This document shows positions 35,484 to 45,015 of a stretch of DNA of 64,000 nucleotides, piece by piece. The notes under the pieces were generated by a model. That model worked only from the letters and a program-made list of their open reading frames with translations. It had not been told where the DNA came from and did no database searches. Numbering within the stretch: the first letter of the stretch is position 1; each line of letters begins with the position of its first letter. Position numbers and translations under genes: made by a program. The DNA comes from M50B103 sp041667565 (GTDB lineage Bacteria > Fidelibacterota > Fidelibacteria > Fidelibacterales > Fidelibacteraceae). The stretch lies in the NCBI GenBank assembly GCA_964572745.1, contig CAZNFT010000004.1:7908-71907 (forward strand), written 5' to 3'.

Positions 35484-35966
35484 TCTAATCCTTTTAAATT
35501 TTTTTGTCCATAATCAGTAAATGTAGTTAAAGAAATTCTTTATATCAATTGATAAATATGCAGATATGCCTTTATTTTTTACGGAGGTCCCAAAAATATA
35601 TCGAGCAATAGAAGCTCTTGCATAAACTTTAATCATAACATTTCGGGTTATATTTCTTTTTTCCTTCTATAATTATCTTGCAAATAAAGCATGGTGTAAA
35701 GTGATCAATGCCTTGAAAAGAGAAATACTTTCTTATCCACTAGATAGTGTTAATCTATGCGAAGGATAATGTAAAATTAATCCCCTCTTATTTCGAGAGT
35801 AAAGTCAATATATGGTATTGGTCTAGATAAAAAAACACAACATACCCTAAGGCATAGATATTCATGCTATTAATAGGAAGCAAAGCTTAAAAAATGTTTG
35901 CATTTCAGCAATTTATAGTTCATATTTCAAGGCTTTGTCTGAACATAATTGATAAAGGAGAACAAG
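35484..35966. other. Spacer between alaS and rpmH
   Basis: Nearly 500 bp with divergent promoters for alaS and rpmH and one copy of the dispersed repeat (35611-35767). A near DnaA box (TTATCCACT at about 35743) lies inside the repeat. No small gene was found. Confidence 0.55.
35611..35767 (+). repeat. MITE-like dispersed repeat, diverged full-length copy
   Basis: 157 bp from GAAGCTCTTGCATAAACTT to CTATGCGAAGGAT. The core shares TTATCTTGCAAATAA, CCTTGAAAAGAGAAAT and the right-end AGATAGTGTTAATC. Length equals the copy at 21982 exactly, though the sequence has drifted. Confidence 0.7.
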
Positions 35967-36110
35967 GTGAAAGAAACATATAATCCGAGTAACAGAAAAC
36001 GGAAAAACAAACATGGTTTCCGCAAACGCATGGGATCTGCGGCAGGTCGCGCAATCCTTGCACGCAGACGTAAAAAAGGACGGAAACGCCTGACTGTTTC
36101 CGATGAATGA
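35967..36110 (+). CDS. rpmH: 50S ribosomal protein L34
   Basis: 47 residues, starting with GTG after an AAAGGAGAACAAG ribosome-binding site. The protein is highly basic and carries the L34 signature YNPSNRKRKNKHGFRKRMGS...RRRKKGRKRLTVSDE. It is a core component of the large ribosomal subunit. Its TGA stop overlaps the ATG of rnpA (ATGA), the universal rpmH-rnpA coupling. Confidence 0.98.
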   Translation: MKETYNPSNRKRKNKHGFRKRMGSAAGRAILARRRKKGRKRLTVSDE

Positions 36111-36436
36111 GATCTTCATTGAAGAAATCAGAGATCTTGAGGGATAAACAAGAGATCTCACTATTATTTGATAAGGGGGAATGGAGCAAGGGACGTTTCG
36201 TTAATTTGGTTAGTTTTTCTGCAGACGAGCGCCGGGTTCTATTCGCTACTGCGCGTCATTTTAAGAGCGCAGTTTTACGAAACAGAGGGAAACGCTACCT
36301 AAGAGAATGCTATCGCAATAATAAGGAATGGTTTTCCTCTTTGCGTATATATGGATTAATTTTGAAAAAGATTCCAAAATATCATCCTTTGGATGCTATT
36401 CAGGAAGATTTACAGAGCTTACTTCAAAATGATTAA
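36107..36436 (+). CDS. rnpA: Ribonuclease P protein component
   Basis: 109 residues of a small basic protein with the RNase P signature RNRGKRYLRECYR (RNxxKR) and the N-terminal EISLLFDKGEWSKGRFVNLV. It binds RnpB RNA to process the 5' end of tRNAs. The ATG overlaps the rpmH stop by 4 nt and its own stop overlaps yidD by 8 nt. Confidence 0.95.
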   Translation: MRSSLKKSEILRDKQEISLLFDKGEWSKGRFVNLVSFSADERRVLFATARHFKSAVLRNRGKRYLRECYRNNKEWFSSLRIYGLILKKIPKYHPLDAIQEDLQSLLQND

Positions 36437-36656
36437 AAAAATATTTTTAGCACTGATCCGCTTTTATCAGCGATTAATTTCGCCGTATATACCATCTTCA
36501 TGTCGATTTTATCCTACCTGTTCACATTATACCTACGAAGCAATTCAAGATTATGGGGCTTTAAAAGGAAGCTGGCTTGGATTGAAAAGAATTTTAAAAT
36601 GTCATCCATTTCATCCGGGTGGCTATGATCCAGTTCATAAACATGACCACCATTAA
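36429..36656 (+). CDS. yidD: Membrane protein insertion efficiency factor YidD
   Basis: 75 residues from the ATG at 36429. Family signatures are LIRFYQRLISPYIPSSCRFYPTCSHYTYEAIQ and LGLKRILKCHPFHPGGYDPV. YidD is a small amphipathic membrane-associated protein that helps YidC-dependent insertion. An in-frame ATG at 36393 would extend it into rnpA and is less likely. It overlaps rnpA by 8 nt; yidC follows 11 bp later. Confidence 0.95.
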   Translation: MIKKIFLALIRFYQRLISPYIPSSCRFYPTCSHYTYEAIQDYGALKGSWLGLKRILKCHPFHPGGYDPVHKHDHH

Positions 36657-36667
36657 AGGAGATCATT

Positions 36668-38428
36668 TTGGATAAAAAATCTATATTAGCTTTTGTTGTT
36701 ATTGGTATTATTATAATTCTAATGCCTTATTATCAACAATGGCTTAATCCCATTGATCCTGCTGAAGTTGCTGCAAGTGATTCAATACGCGTTGCGCAAG
36801 AAACCCTTAATATACCAGTTGCACCACCAAAAGATTATGTGCGCCCGCAGGTTGATATTCAAACCCGAGTTGATATATCTGACGCTAAGGATGTAGTCAT
36901 TGCAAATAAACAATATTATTTGCGTCTGTCTAATCTTGGTGGAGGGACTATCCGCGAATATGAATTATTAAATTATTACGATATTGATGGCAAAAATGTT
37001 CGTTTATTAGGTCCTGAATCTGATGCAAATTTAAATGTTGAGTATACAAACTTATATCAAGATCTATCAAATCTTGAATTTATTGCTTTTGATTGCCCTC
37101 GCTTAGATAATTATAATGATGGTGATACACTTTGGGTCGATAATGAGATAAATATTGCTTATTCTGTTCTAACTCAGGATGGAATTAAAATAGAAAAAAC
37201 CTTTACATTTTTCCCCGACCGATATGATTTTATTATGAATGTCGCTTTTCAGGACTATTTAGGGAAAATGGCCGGATTACGTTATTCATTAAAATGGATG
37301 GATGGATTTGCAATTACTGAAAAAGATGTCACTGATGATATTATGTACAGCGGTGTTTATGCTCAAATGGGCGACGAATTAGTTAAGATCGAAGGTCGTC
37401 GAGCAAAAAATAATGAAGGTACTCGCGAAAAAACTGATGGTCGTACTGATTGGTTAGCATTCAAGTCTAAATATTTCACAGGATTTATCGCACCTATACA
37501 AACACAAGGTATCCGTTCTGAAATAGAATTAGTCAAAGATAAAACATCCCGTGATTTCAATGTTTCAATGGATATGGGTCTTTCCAAAACAAATTCTCAG
37601 CAAGATGAATATGTTATCGCTTTAATTCCTGCAGAGAAGGCTTTAATGTCATCTTATGATCTTGGCATTGAAAAAACCTTAAACCGCGGTGGTAAATTAA
37701 TCAGGCCCTTTGCAGTTGCCCTGCATTGGTTGATGAAATTTCTCTATGGTTTAATCCCTAATTATGGTGTAGTCATTTTATTAATGTCCATTCTGATTAA
37801 AGTGGTGACTTTCCCTCTTACCCAGAAATCCTATTCTTCTATGAAGCGTATGCAATTGGTTCAACCAAAGATAAAAGAGTTACAAGAAAAATATAAGAAC
37901 AACCAAGAAGTATTACAGAAAAAGACTATGGAGCTGTATAAGGAAGAAAAAGTCAATCCCATGGGTGGATGTTTACCTATGCTTTTACAGATGCCAATTT
38001 TGTATGGTTTGTTCATAGTTTTCCGTACTGCTATTGAATTGCGAGGCGCACCTTTTATGCTTTGGATGCAAGATCTTGCAGCTCCGGATGCACTTTTCAG
38101 TTTTGGGATAAGCATTCCTTTATTGGGCACAGATTTTAATATATTGCCAATACTTATGACTGTATTAATGGTTGTTCAGCAAAAACTATCTGGAACAGGC
38201 GCTATGGGCACAGGGCAACAAGCACAACAACAGAAAATGATGCAATGGATGATGCCAGCCATGATGTTCTTCTTGTTCTATCGTTTCCCATCAGGTTTGG
38301 TTTTATACTATTTGACCTTTAATGCCTTAACTATTCTTCAACAAAAATTCCTTATCAATAAGAAAGTTGAAAAGGACTTTGTAGCAACTCACACCGGGCC
38401 TGTAGTGAAGAGTAAGAAGAAGAAATAA
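36668..38428 (+). CDS. yidC: Membrane protein insertase YidC
   Basis: 586 residues starting with TTG after an AAAGGAGA site. An N-terminal signal anchor (ILAFVVIGIIIILMPYY) and a large periplasmic beta-sandwich domain (about 60-350) mark the Gram-negative form. The five-helix Oxa1 core begins near YGVVILLMSILIKVVTFPLTQKSYSSMKRMQLVQPKIKELQEKY and ends in a basic tail KSKKKK that contacts the ribosome. It inserts membrane proteins alone or with SecYEG. The downstream jag gene common in other bacteria is replaced by a terminator, and mnmE is 22 kb away. Confidence 0.97.
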   Translation: MDKKSILAFVVIGIIIILMPYYQQWLNPIDPAEVAASDSIRVAQETLNIPVAPPKDYVRPQVDIQTRVDISDAKDVVIANKQYYLRLSNLGGGTIREYELLNYYDIDGKNVRLLGPESDANLNVEYTNLYQDLSNLEFIAFDCPRLDNYNDGDTLWVDNEINIAYSVLTQDGIKIEKTFTFFPDRYDFIMNVAFQDYLGKMAGLRYSLKWMDGFAITEKDVTDDIMYSGVYAQMGDELVKIEGRRAKNNEGTREKTDGRTDWLAFKSKYFTGFIAPIQTQGIRSEIELVKDKTSRDFNVSMDMGLSKTNSQQDEYVIALIPAEKALMSSYDLGIEKTLNRGGKLIRPFAVALHWLMKFLYGLIPNYGVVILLMSILIKVVTFPLTQKSYSSMKRMQLVQPKIKELQEKYKNNQEVLQKKTMELYKEEKVNPMGGCLPMLLQMPILYGLFIVFRTAIELRGAPFMLWMQDLAAPDALFSFGISIPLLGTDFNILPILMTVLMVVQQKLSGTGAMGTGQQAQQQKMMQWMMPAMMFFLFYRFPSGLVLYYLTFNALTILQQKFLINKKVEKDFVATHTGPVVKSKKKK

Positions 38429-38449
38429 ATAGAAACTTAGTTATAATAT

Positions 38450-38472
38450 AAAAGCGACCATTGGTCGCTTTT
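38450..38472 (+). terminator. Terminator of the rpmH-rnpA-yidD-yidC operon
   Basis: A perfect stem of AAAAGCGACC and GGTCGCTTTT with a tiny loop starts 21 bp after the yidC stop. The 3' arm ends in a T-run and is followed by TATATTA. Confidence 0.88.
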
Positions 38473-38706
38473 ATATTATGCTTAGTGTTTAGTTGCTTAG
38501 AAGGCAAAAACGAAGTTGTCATTTTGACCCGAATGAGTCACCTTTAGTGACAAATGTAGTGGAGAAATCTCCAATTAAAATGTAATTTGGTGAAATCATA
38601 ATATTTTTATGGTCCTATACACCGAAGTCTATTGGCTTCGTTTCGGTATGATGAAATCAATGGATTTTTCAGAATTCGTCTTTCAAGCTTTCGACGTATC
38701 GACACC

Positions 38707-39864
38707 TTAAATACACATTTTATATAACTTAATGATGTCGTCTTTCCCCATTTCTTTTGGGCCCCCAATCTTTCCATGTTTATTACCGGCAGTTCGAATT
38801 ACCGAATCTGCGAGTTCGCTCAGTTTGTCGGTGGGAAGATCAAGATCAGAGAACATCAAATCACGATCTATGCTTCTTAACCATATCCTAAATGCTTCGA
38901 TCCCCTCATCGGCATTGCTAACATTGGGATCAAAAGCTTTCCCGAAATCAATAATCTTGTCACTGAGCGTATTCTTGAATAATTCAAGATATTTTGGGAA
39001 AAGCATAGCAAGTCCTCGTCCGTGTGAAATATCGTACATGCCACTTAAGGCGTGTTCTATAGAATGCAGAGGGTAAGGACCTTCACGGCCTGCGTCGTTG
39101 ATACCCATAAGTGCCACTGTTGATGCCCATGTAAATGCCGAGCGCGCATTTTTATCTTTGGGGTCTTTAATCAATCGATTTAGTGATTTCACAACGGTAC
39201 TGACTATAGATAAAGTAATACCATCATTCAAAATTGCATCTTCACCGGAAGAAAAATAGGCTTCGCTAGCGTGTGTAATAATATCTACAGCTCCATCATA
39301 AAGATAGTCTGTAGGGACTGTAGCATTTAATTCAGGGTCGATAATTGATACTTTGGGTATGGCTGCAAAACAAACAAAAGAGTTTTTATCCATTGTTTCG
39401 TCATTGGTAACAACTCCATATGCATTCCCTTCTGATCCTGTTGCACTAAGTGTTGGTATACAAATAACGGGTAAAGAATGATGAATGGTTTTATTTCCTG
39501 TGGTATAATCCCAAATGGAACCGTCTAATTTTGCTACCATGGCAATACCTTTAGCGGAATCCATAGCAGAACCTCCGCCTAAGCCAACAATGGCATCGAC
39601 ATTGAGATTTTTTGCTAAGCGACCCCCGGCGTTTACCATAGATACTCGTGGATTAGATGTAACCTTATCGTAAACATCAGCACGTACTCCGGCAGCTTCA
39701 AGTTGATTTAATAGTTCGTCAAGATAGCCATTTTTGATTACAGAGCCCGAAGAACAGACGATAAGAATTTTTAATGCATGGCGACGGATCTCTTTTCCGG
39801 CTCGTTTAAATGATCCATAGCCAAAAATAAATTTAGTTGGCATGTGCAAGGTAAAATCGTGCAT
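38707..39864 (-). CDS. Iron-containing alcohol dehydrogenase
   Basis: 385 residues of a group III (Fe-dependent) alcohol dehydrogenase, closest in pattern to butanol dehydrogenase/YqhD. NAD(P)-binding GLGGGSAMDSAKGIA lies near residue 95. Metal ligands are the Asp and His of VDIITHASEAYFSSGED and two His in HSIEHALSGMYDISHGRGLAMLFPKYL. It probably reduces aldehydes at the end of fermentation or detoxifies them. Start MHDFTLHMPTKFIFGYGSF is the usual N-terminus. It stands alone. Confidence 0.93.
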   Translation of the reverse strand: MHDFTLHMPTKFIFGYGSFKRAGKEIRRHALKILIVCSSGSVIKNGYLDELLNQLEAAGVRADVYDKVTSNPRVSMVNAGGRLAKNLNVDAIVGLGGGSAMDSAKGIAMVAKLDGSIWDYTTGNKTIHHSLPVICIPTLSATGSEGNAYGVVTNDETMDKNSFVCFAAIPKVSIIDPELNATVPTDYLYDGAVDIITHASEAYFSSGEDAILNDGITLSIVSTVVKSLNRLIKDPKDKNARSAFTWASTVALMGINDAGREGPYPLHSIEHALSGMYDISHGRGLAMLFPKYLELFKNTLSDKIIDFGKAFDPNVSNADEGIEAFRIWLRSIDRDLMFSDLDLPTDKLSELADSVIRTAGNKHGKIGGPKEMGKDDIIKLYKMCI

Positions 39865-40045
39865 TTTTTCTCCTTTTGTTCTTATGTAATTAAAATAAAG
39901 AAAAATTTCAGCAGGAAGAAAGAGAAATTACTCTAATTAGAGTTAATATTACCAATTTATTTAAAAATTCTAATAAATGATTAGTTTTTGTCTTTTGCTT
40001 TATCCGTTGTAAATTAGCCAGTAATTTAAAAAATAAGGGTGAAAT

Positions 40046-40732
40046 ATGTTTACAGTTCTTCCCGCGTTTAAATATGGCTGGCAGGAAATACAAAAGAAGC
40101 TGATGCTTTTTCTTGTTTTAACATTGATCTTTTCGGCGGCTGATATCGTTTCTTCGTATTTATTAAAGGATATTGTCATCGATGAAAATATGGATCTTAT
40201 GCAGATAAGTGAAATTCTTCCAGTCGATACTATGCTAAAGATCGCAGGGATCAGTTTTGCATTATTAATATTGAATTTCTTTGTTGTTGTTCTCGTTCTT
40301 GCAAGATTAAAAGCTGAAAAGCCTACGGATTACTTAAAACGTAAGTTTAAACTTTTCCCAAATTATATACTTTTGATGATCTTAAAAATGCTGGCTATCG
40401 GATTGGGTTTAATGTTTTTCATTGTTCCTGGAATAGTTCTTTTGCTTGCTCTGTATTTTATGGAATATTTGTTTATTGATAAAGAAATGCCCATTTTGGA
40501 TACATTTAAAGCGAGTTGGGATATAACAAAGGGTTATAGAGTTGGGATTTTCTTTTTTGAGTTTAATCTATATGTATTAGGGATGTTTCTTGCTTTTCCT
40601 CAAACTTTTTGGCCTAATACGATGATTACCTATATTCTTATGGTACTTATTAATCTTATCTGGCTACCTTTTTCCTGGAGTGCGCGAGGTTTTATATACA
40701 AAATGGTTTGGCAGGCTAAAACCTCACTATAA
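40046..40732 (+). CDS. Integral membrane protein (DUF975 / GDPD-membrane-domain-like)
   Basis: 228 residues with about six transmembrane stretches. The segment MFFIVPGIVLLLALYFMEYLFIDKEMPILDTFKASWDITKGYRVGIFF matches the recurring PG-...-AL-S--ltkG pattern of the DUF975 and glycerophosphodiester phosphodiesterase membrane-domain superfamily. Function is unknown. AAGGGTG precedes the ATG. The next gene begins 170 bp later, so it appears monocistronic. Confidence 0.7.
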   Translation: MFTVLPAFKYGWQEIQKKLMLFLVLTLIFSAADIVSSYLLKDIVIDENMDLMQISEILPVDTMLKIAGISFALLILNFFVVVLVLARLKAEKPTDYLKRKFKLFPNYILLMILKMLAIGLGLMFFIVPGIVLLLALYFMEYLFIDKEMPILDTFKASWDITKGYRVGIFFFEFNLYVLGMFLAFPQTFWPNTMITYILMVLINLIWLPFSWSARGFIYKMVWQAKTSL

Positions 40733-40902
40733 TATTTTTCCCCGGAAAATATGACCTTGAAATGAGTTATGCTACGATAATTTGCTCATGTGTCCTTATT
40801 TCACATCTCATGAATTACAGCTTTTTATTCATAATTTTTTCAGTTATACTTAAGCGTACTGAGCAAATAACATAATTAAATTCAAAGCATCAAGGAGCAA
40901 CC

Positions 40903-42390
40903 ATGGATACTTATGGCTGGTTGTCATTATTGCCACCACTGTTAGCTATTGGACTTGCAATTAAATCGCGTCAGGTTTTTTTATCCTTAGGCGCAGGTAT
41001 TTGGCTGGGCTGGACAATTATAAGCTCCTGGAATCCCATTAAAGGTATGGCAGGTATGTTAAATTCCATTGTAATGGTTTTTCAGGATCCCGGGAATACA
41101 CAGGTTATCATTTTTTCTGCTCTGGTGGGTTCTTTGATCGCACTTACCCAGCGTTCCGGCGGTATCGATGGTTTTGTGGAATATATTTTAAACAAGAAAT
41201 GGATAAGATCACGCAAAGGTGCAAATCTTCTTGCCTGGACTTTAGGCCTTGTTATATTTATTGAATCAAGTATCAAAATCCTTGTAGTGGGATCGGTTTG
41301 TCGTCCTCTTTATGACAAGATGGGAATCTCCCGAGAAAAATTAGCATATATAGCAGATTCAACATCTGCACCCATTTGTATGTTAATTCCTCTCAATGCC
41401 TGGGGCGCTTTTACAATTGGTTTACTGGCAATTCAAGGCGTAGAAAACCCCACTCAAGTATTGATCCGTTCAATTCCGCTAAATTTTTACTCCATAATCG
41501 CTGTATTGACTGTATTATTTTTTATTTTAACACCTTTTGATTTTGGGAAAATGAAAAAGGCAGAAAAGCGCGTGAGAGAAGAAGGTAAAATATTGCCGGA
41601 TGGGGCTACCCCTATGATGGATGAAAATCTCACAAATTTAAAGGCAAAAAGTGGAGTTAAAAAATTAGCTCGTAATATGATTGTTCCGATCTTGGTAATG
41701 AGTATTTTTATGCCAATCGGCCTTGTAATCACGGGATTGCAAAATCTATCAGCTGCAGCCGGAGTTAAAGTTTTATTGGGAGAGGCCTTTAAAAGTGTTG
41801 GCTTGCTCGGTCTCTTGGCTGAAGGTTCCGGTTCAACAGCCGTGTTTTGGTCGGTGATGCTGGCTATTGTAGTTGCTTCATTGATGACAAGATTTCAAAA
41901 AACACTGAGTGGGAAAGAAATAATGGAATTGATCCTAAAAGGTGCAGGAGGTATGATCTCTTTAGCATTATTAATGATGCTGGCTTTTTCCTTGGGTTCT
42001 ACTTGTAAGGAATTAGGAACCGGTGCTTTTGTTGCTCAAGGCTTATCAGCTGCATTACCGGCAAGCCTGGTGCCACTTGTAGTTTTTTTAGTTGCTGCAT
42101 TTATTGCCTTTTCTACCGGCACAAGTTTTGGTACATTTGCACTGATGATTCCGCTAGCTGTTCCATTGGCGGTTAACCTGGGTGTTTCTATGCCTTTGGT
42201 TGTTTCTGCGGTACTGGGAGGAGGAGTATTTGGAGACCATTGTTCACCGATCTCCGATACCACTATAGTTGCCTCTATGGCTTCGGCTTGCGATCATATT
42301 GATCATGTTAATACGCAATTACCTTATGCGCTGTTATCAGCTGGTATTGCTTCAATAATTTATTTAATTGTAGGATTAATCGTAGTATGA
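40903..42390 (+). CDS. Na+/H+ antiporter, NhaC family
   Basis: 495 residues with 11-12 hydrophobic segments. The family signature near the C-terminus is GDHCSPISDTTIVASMASACDHIDHVNTQLPYALL; IESSIKILVVGSVCRPLYDKMGISREKLAYIADSTSAP is the other conserved block. These antiporters exchange Na+ or organic substrates (for example malate/lactate) for protons. AAGGAGC lies 5 nt before the ATG. Its stop codon overlaps the ATG of the prenyltransferase gene (ATGA). Confidence 0.92.
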   Translation: MDTYGWLSLLPPLLAIGLAIKSRQVFLSLGAGIWLGWTIISSWNPIKGMAGMLNSIVMVFQDPGNTQVIIFSALVGSLIALTQRSGGIDGFVEYILNKKWIRSRKGANLLAWTLGLVIFIESSIKILVVGSVCRPLYDKMGISREKLAYIADSTSAPICMLIPLNAWGAFTIGLLAIQGVENPTQVLIRSIPLNFYSIIAVLTVLFFILTPFDFGKMKKAEKRVREEGKILPDGATPMMDENLTNLKAKSGVKKLARNMIVPILVMSIFMPIGLVITGLQNLSAAAGVKVLLGEAFKSVGLLGLLAEGSGSTAVFWSVMLAIVVASLMTRFQKTLSGKEIMELILKGAGGMISLALLMMLAFSLGSTCKELGTGAFVAQGLSAALPASLVPLVVFLVAAFIAFSTGTSFGTFALMIPLAVPLAVNLGVSMPLVVSAVLGGGVFGDHCSPISDTTIVASMASACDHIDHVNTQLPYALLSAGIASIIYLIVGLIVV

Positions 42391-43229
42391 AAAATGAAAT
42401 TCAACCATATCTAAAGGTTTCAAGACCAGCAAATTTGCTTCTTGTATCTTTGGTTGTAATTATTACAGCAAGTTTTTTTGATCCTTTCCCGAATTTTTGG
42501 CGGGTGCTATTATCGGTTATGACAGTTGTTTTTATGACATCTGCCGGAAACACCTTAAATGATATGTGTGATATTGAAATTGATCGCATAAACAAACCGG
42601 ATCGTCCCCTTCCTTCGGGAAAATTAACGAATGATAATGCCCGCGCTTTTATGATTGTTATGTTTGTTTTGAGTAATCTCTCTGCCCTGGTTTTAGGGTT
42701 TTGGTCGCTCATTATTTCTTTGTTTATTGCAACTCCTTTATTGCTTTGGTATGCCTATAAACTCAGACATATTGCCCTTGTAGGAAATATTGTTGTCGCC
42801 TTTCTCTCTGCACTGTCTTTTGTTTATGCTGCTCAGGCTTACGGTAATATTAGTTTAGGCTATATTCCTGCTGTATTTACTTTTATTATTTCAGTGGCAA
42901 GAGAAATTGTAAAGGATCTTGAAGATCTTGAGGGTGATAGTGCTTATGACAGTAAAACTCTTCCTGTGATCATTGGTGAAGTCCCTACCCGTATTATTGC
43001 AGCTATTATCATTATTATCTTACTTCCGGTTTTGCCCTTTCCCTTTATCAATGGTCTATATGGTAAATGGACACTTATTGTTGGTATGCTAGGCGCTGTA
43101 GTTCCTCTGATTGCTGTTATTGTGCAGTTAATGCAAATTAAAAGAAAAATTGATTACCATCAATTGGCAATAGTACTGAAGGTTGTCATGTTTCTTGGTT
43201 TATTTGCAATATTTCTTGGAAAATTTTAA
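42387..43229 (+). CDS. UbiA-family prenyltransferase (geranylgeranylglycerol-phosphate geranylgeranyltransferase-like)
   Basis: 280 residues, about eight or nine transmembrane helices. The two Asp-rich motifs are NTLNDMCDIEIDRINKPDRPLPSG and REIVKDLEDLEGDSAYDSKTLPV, which bind Mg2+ and the prenyl diphosphate. The D-x-E-x-D and K-R-P-L-P-S-G pattern is that of the archaeal digeranylgeranylglyceryl-phosphate synthase branch rather than of menaquinone MenA or heme CyoE. FCB bacteria are known to carry this branch. No other ether-lipid gene is adjacent, so the substrate is inferred. It overlaps the antiporter gene by 4 nt. Confidence 0.85.
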   Translation: MKNEIQPYLKVSRPANLLLVSLVVIITASFFDPFPNFWRVLLSVMTVVFMTSAGNTLNDMCDIEIDRINKPDRPLPSGKLTNDNARAFMIVMFVLSNLSALVLGFWSLIISLFIATPLLLWYAYKLRHIALVGNIVVAFLSALSFVYAAQAYGNISLGYIPAVFTFIISVAREIVKDLEDLEGDSAYDSKTLPVIIGEVPTRIIAAIIIIILLPVLPFPFINGLYGKWTLIVGMLGAVVPLIAVIVQLMQIKRKIDYHQLAIVLKVVMFLGLFAIFLGKF

Positions 43230-43410
43230 AGCAGAAGTAACTTTTAAAACCATTATTAAGAAAAAGGATGCTAATATTTGATAGATCAAAATAATTATAG
43301 CTAAGATGAGAGAAATAAATTCAATAAGTATTTATTTTTAGCTAGTCTATGACTATATTAACAAGGAAACAAAAAGTAAAACTTAAAAATAAAAGAAAGG
43401 ACATGATAAC

Positions 43411-44958
43411 ATGAAAAAAGCAAGTATAATCCTTTATTACTGCAAAGATAAAGAATTTAGCGAAGAACATCTGAAAGCACAAATTGAAGGTATAGTTGGT
43501 CAGACTTGTCTGGATATTGAAACTATTATAATTTCTTGTGATCCCAAAGAAGCAGCAGAAAAATTTGCTGTTCTCGATCCTAAAGTTGTTGAAAGTAAAC
43601 ACAATCTTTCAGTCGACATGAACAAAGCGCTTTCTTTAGCAAGTGCTGAATGGCTGCTTTTGATCGATAATCGCGATAATCCGGTCATGATTAAAAAAGC
43701 TGCTATCGATGGTTTTCTCTTAGGTGCTGAACGCCAGAAAGATGCGGGCCTTTTTTACACTTCTTATGAATTGGAAGATGCAGGCGAAGTTAAGGAAATT
43801 CATTTATTAGATCACCATATTGGTCGCGTTCGTGATAATATGGATTTTGGGAAAGTTTTCTTTGTAAAGAAAAAAGCTCTTGAAGCTGTTGGTGGTTTCG
43901 ATGAAGATGTTAAATATAATCAGCTTTATGATATGAGATTGAAGATCTCAGAAAAAAACAAATTATACCGTATTGCCAATCGCTATAGCGGCTCATTTTA
44001 CAGAGTAGTGGCTGCAGGCAAAAAAGCTGATGTATTTGATTATCTAAAAGCAGGTAAAGATATTCAGTTAGAAGCTGAACATGTTGTTACCGAGCATCTC
44101 AAACGCATTGGCGCTTATATGGCTCCCGGTGTGTTCATGCCTAAAAACACAGAACATAAAGATGTTTCGACTATAAAAGCATCTGTCATTATTCCTGTTG
44201 GAAATCGTCCTGAATTTATTGGTCAGGCTATTGAAAGTGTTCACCGCCAGACTGTCCAGGATATCGAAGTTCTTGTGATGGTTAATGGTGGTGATAATGA
44301 TCCAACGGCTGACGTTGTCCGTGAATACATGGAAGGCGGCGCAAAATATGATGCTTCTAAACCGGAAGTTCGCTTAGAAGTTATTGATATTAACTCCATT
44401 GGTATGTGCCTGAACCTTGGTGCAAAAAAGGCTCGTGGTAAATATTATGTACAACTGGATTCAGATGATCAGTTAATTGAAGATGCTGTAGAAAAAGTTT
44501 TGGCTGTATATGAAACAGATCCTGAGATCGGCATGGTGATCGGTTCTTACGAAGTGTGGGAAAAACATGCAGACGATACAATTACCCGCGTAGAAGAAAT
44601 CCCTGTTGTAACTCACGATGAATGGACAGATGACAACGGTCGCAATAACCTGCTTCGTATTAACGGTGCCGGTGCTCCTCGTTCAGCTAAGATTGAAGTG
44701 ATCAAGAATGCCGGTTATTTCAGTATCAATGATGACCCTTACGCTCGTAACTATGGTGAAGATTACGAATTGGTAGGTAAGGTTGCGGATATGTATAAGA
44801 TCGGTCGCGTATGGGATCCTATCTATAAAGTTATTCGCCATGATGGTGGAACTGACCATAATATTGATCAGCATACAATTGATCGTAATGATAACGCAAA
44901 AGATTGGGTCCGTATGGAAGCCATTCTTCGTCGTCAGAAATTTAATGCAAATAGGTAA
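43411..44958 (+). CDS. Glycosyltransferase family 2 protein with two GT-A-like domains
   Basis: 515 residues. Residues about 3-210 (ASIILYYCKDKEFSEEHLKAQIEGIVGQTCLDIETIIISCD...AEWLLLIDNRDN) have the outline of a GT2 domain whose DXD is altered to DNRDN. Residues about 250-510 form a complete domain (KASVIIPVGNRPEFIGQAIESVHRQTVQDIEVLVMVNG...GKYYVQLDSDDQL, DSDD as DXD, YGEDYELVGKV as the acceptor-side ED). It likely adds sugars to a surface glycan. AAAGGA lies upstream of the ATG, and a strong terminator follows. Acceptor and donor are unknown. Confidence 0.85.
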   Translation: MKKASIILYYCKDKEFSEEHLKAQIEGIVGQTCLDIETIIISCDPKEAAEKFAVLDPKVVESKHNLSVDMNKALSLASAEWLLLIDNRDNPVMIKKAAIDGFLLGAERQKDAGLFYTSYELEDAGEVKEIHLLDHHIGRVRDNMDFGKVFFVKKKALEAVGGFDEDVKYNQLYDMRLKISEKNKLYRIANRYSGSFYRVVAAGKKADVFDYLKAGKDIQLEAEHVVTEHLKRIGAYMAPGVFMPKNTEHKDVSTIKASVIIPVGNRPEFIGQAIESVHRQTVQDIEVLVMVNGGDNDPTADVVREYMEGGAKYDASKPEVRLEVIDINSIGMCLNLGAKKARGKYYVQLDSDDQLIEDAVEKVLAVYETDPEIGMVIGSYEVWEKHADDTITRVEEIPVVTHDEWTDDNGRNNLLRINGAGAPRSAKIEVIKNAGYFSINDDPYARNYGEDYELVGKVADMYKIGRVWDPIYKVIRHDGGTDHNIDQHTIDRNDNAKDWVRMEAILRRQKFNANR

Positions 44959-45015
44959 TTTGCAATTGTTAACCGGTGACCAGTAAACGGAAATCGGTTT
45001 AATGATAAATTGTAG

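Noticed and set aside
35741..35749. Alternative oriC upstream of rpmH
   Set aside because: Only one near DnaA box (TTATCCACT) is present, and it belongs to the dispersed repeat rather than to a cluster.
38510..38706. Small gene or regulatory RNA between yidC and the alcohol dehydrogenase
   Set aside because: The sequence is a generic FCB intergenic motif (GAGTCAC...GTGAC and GGAGAAATCTCC hairpins) with no start site.
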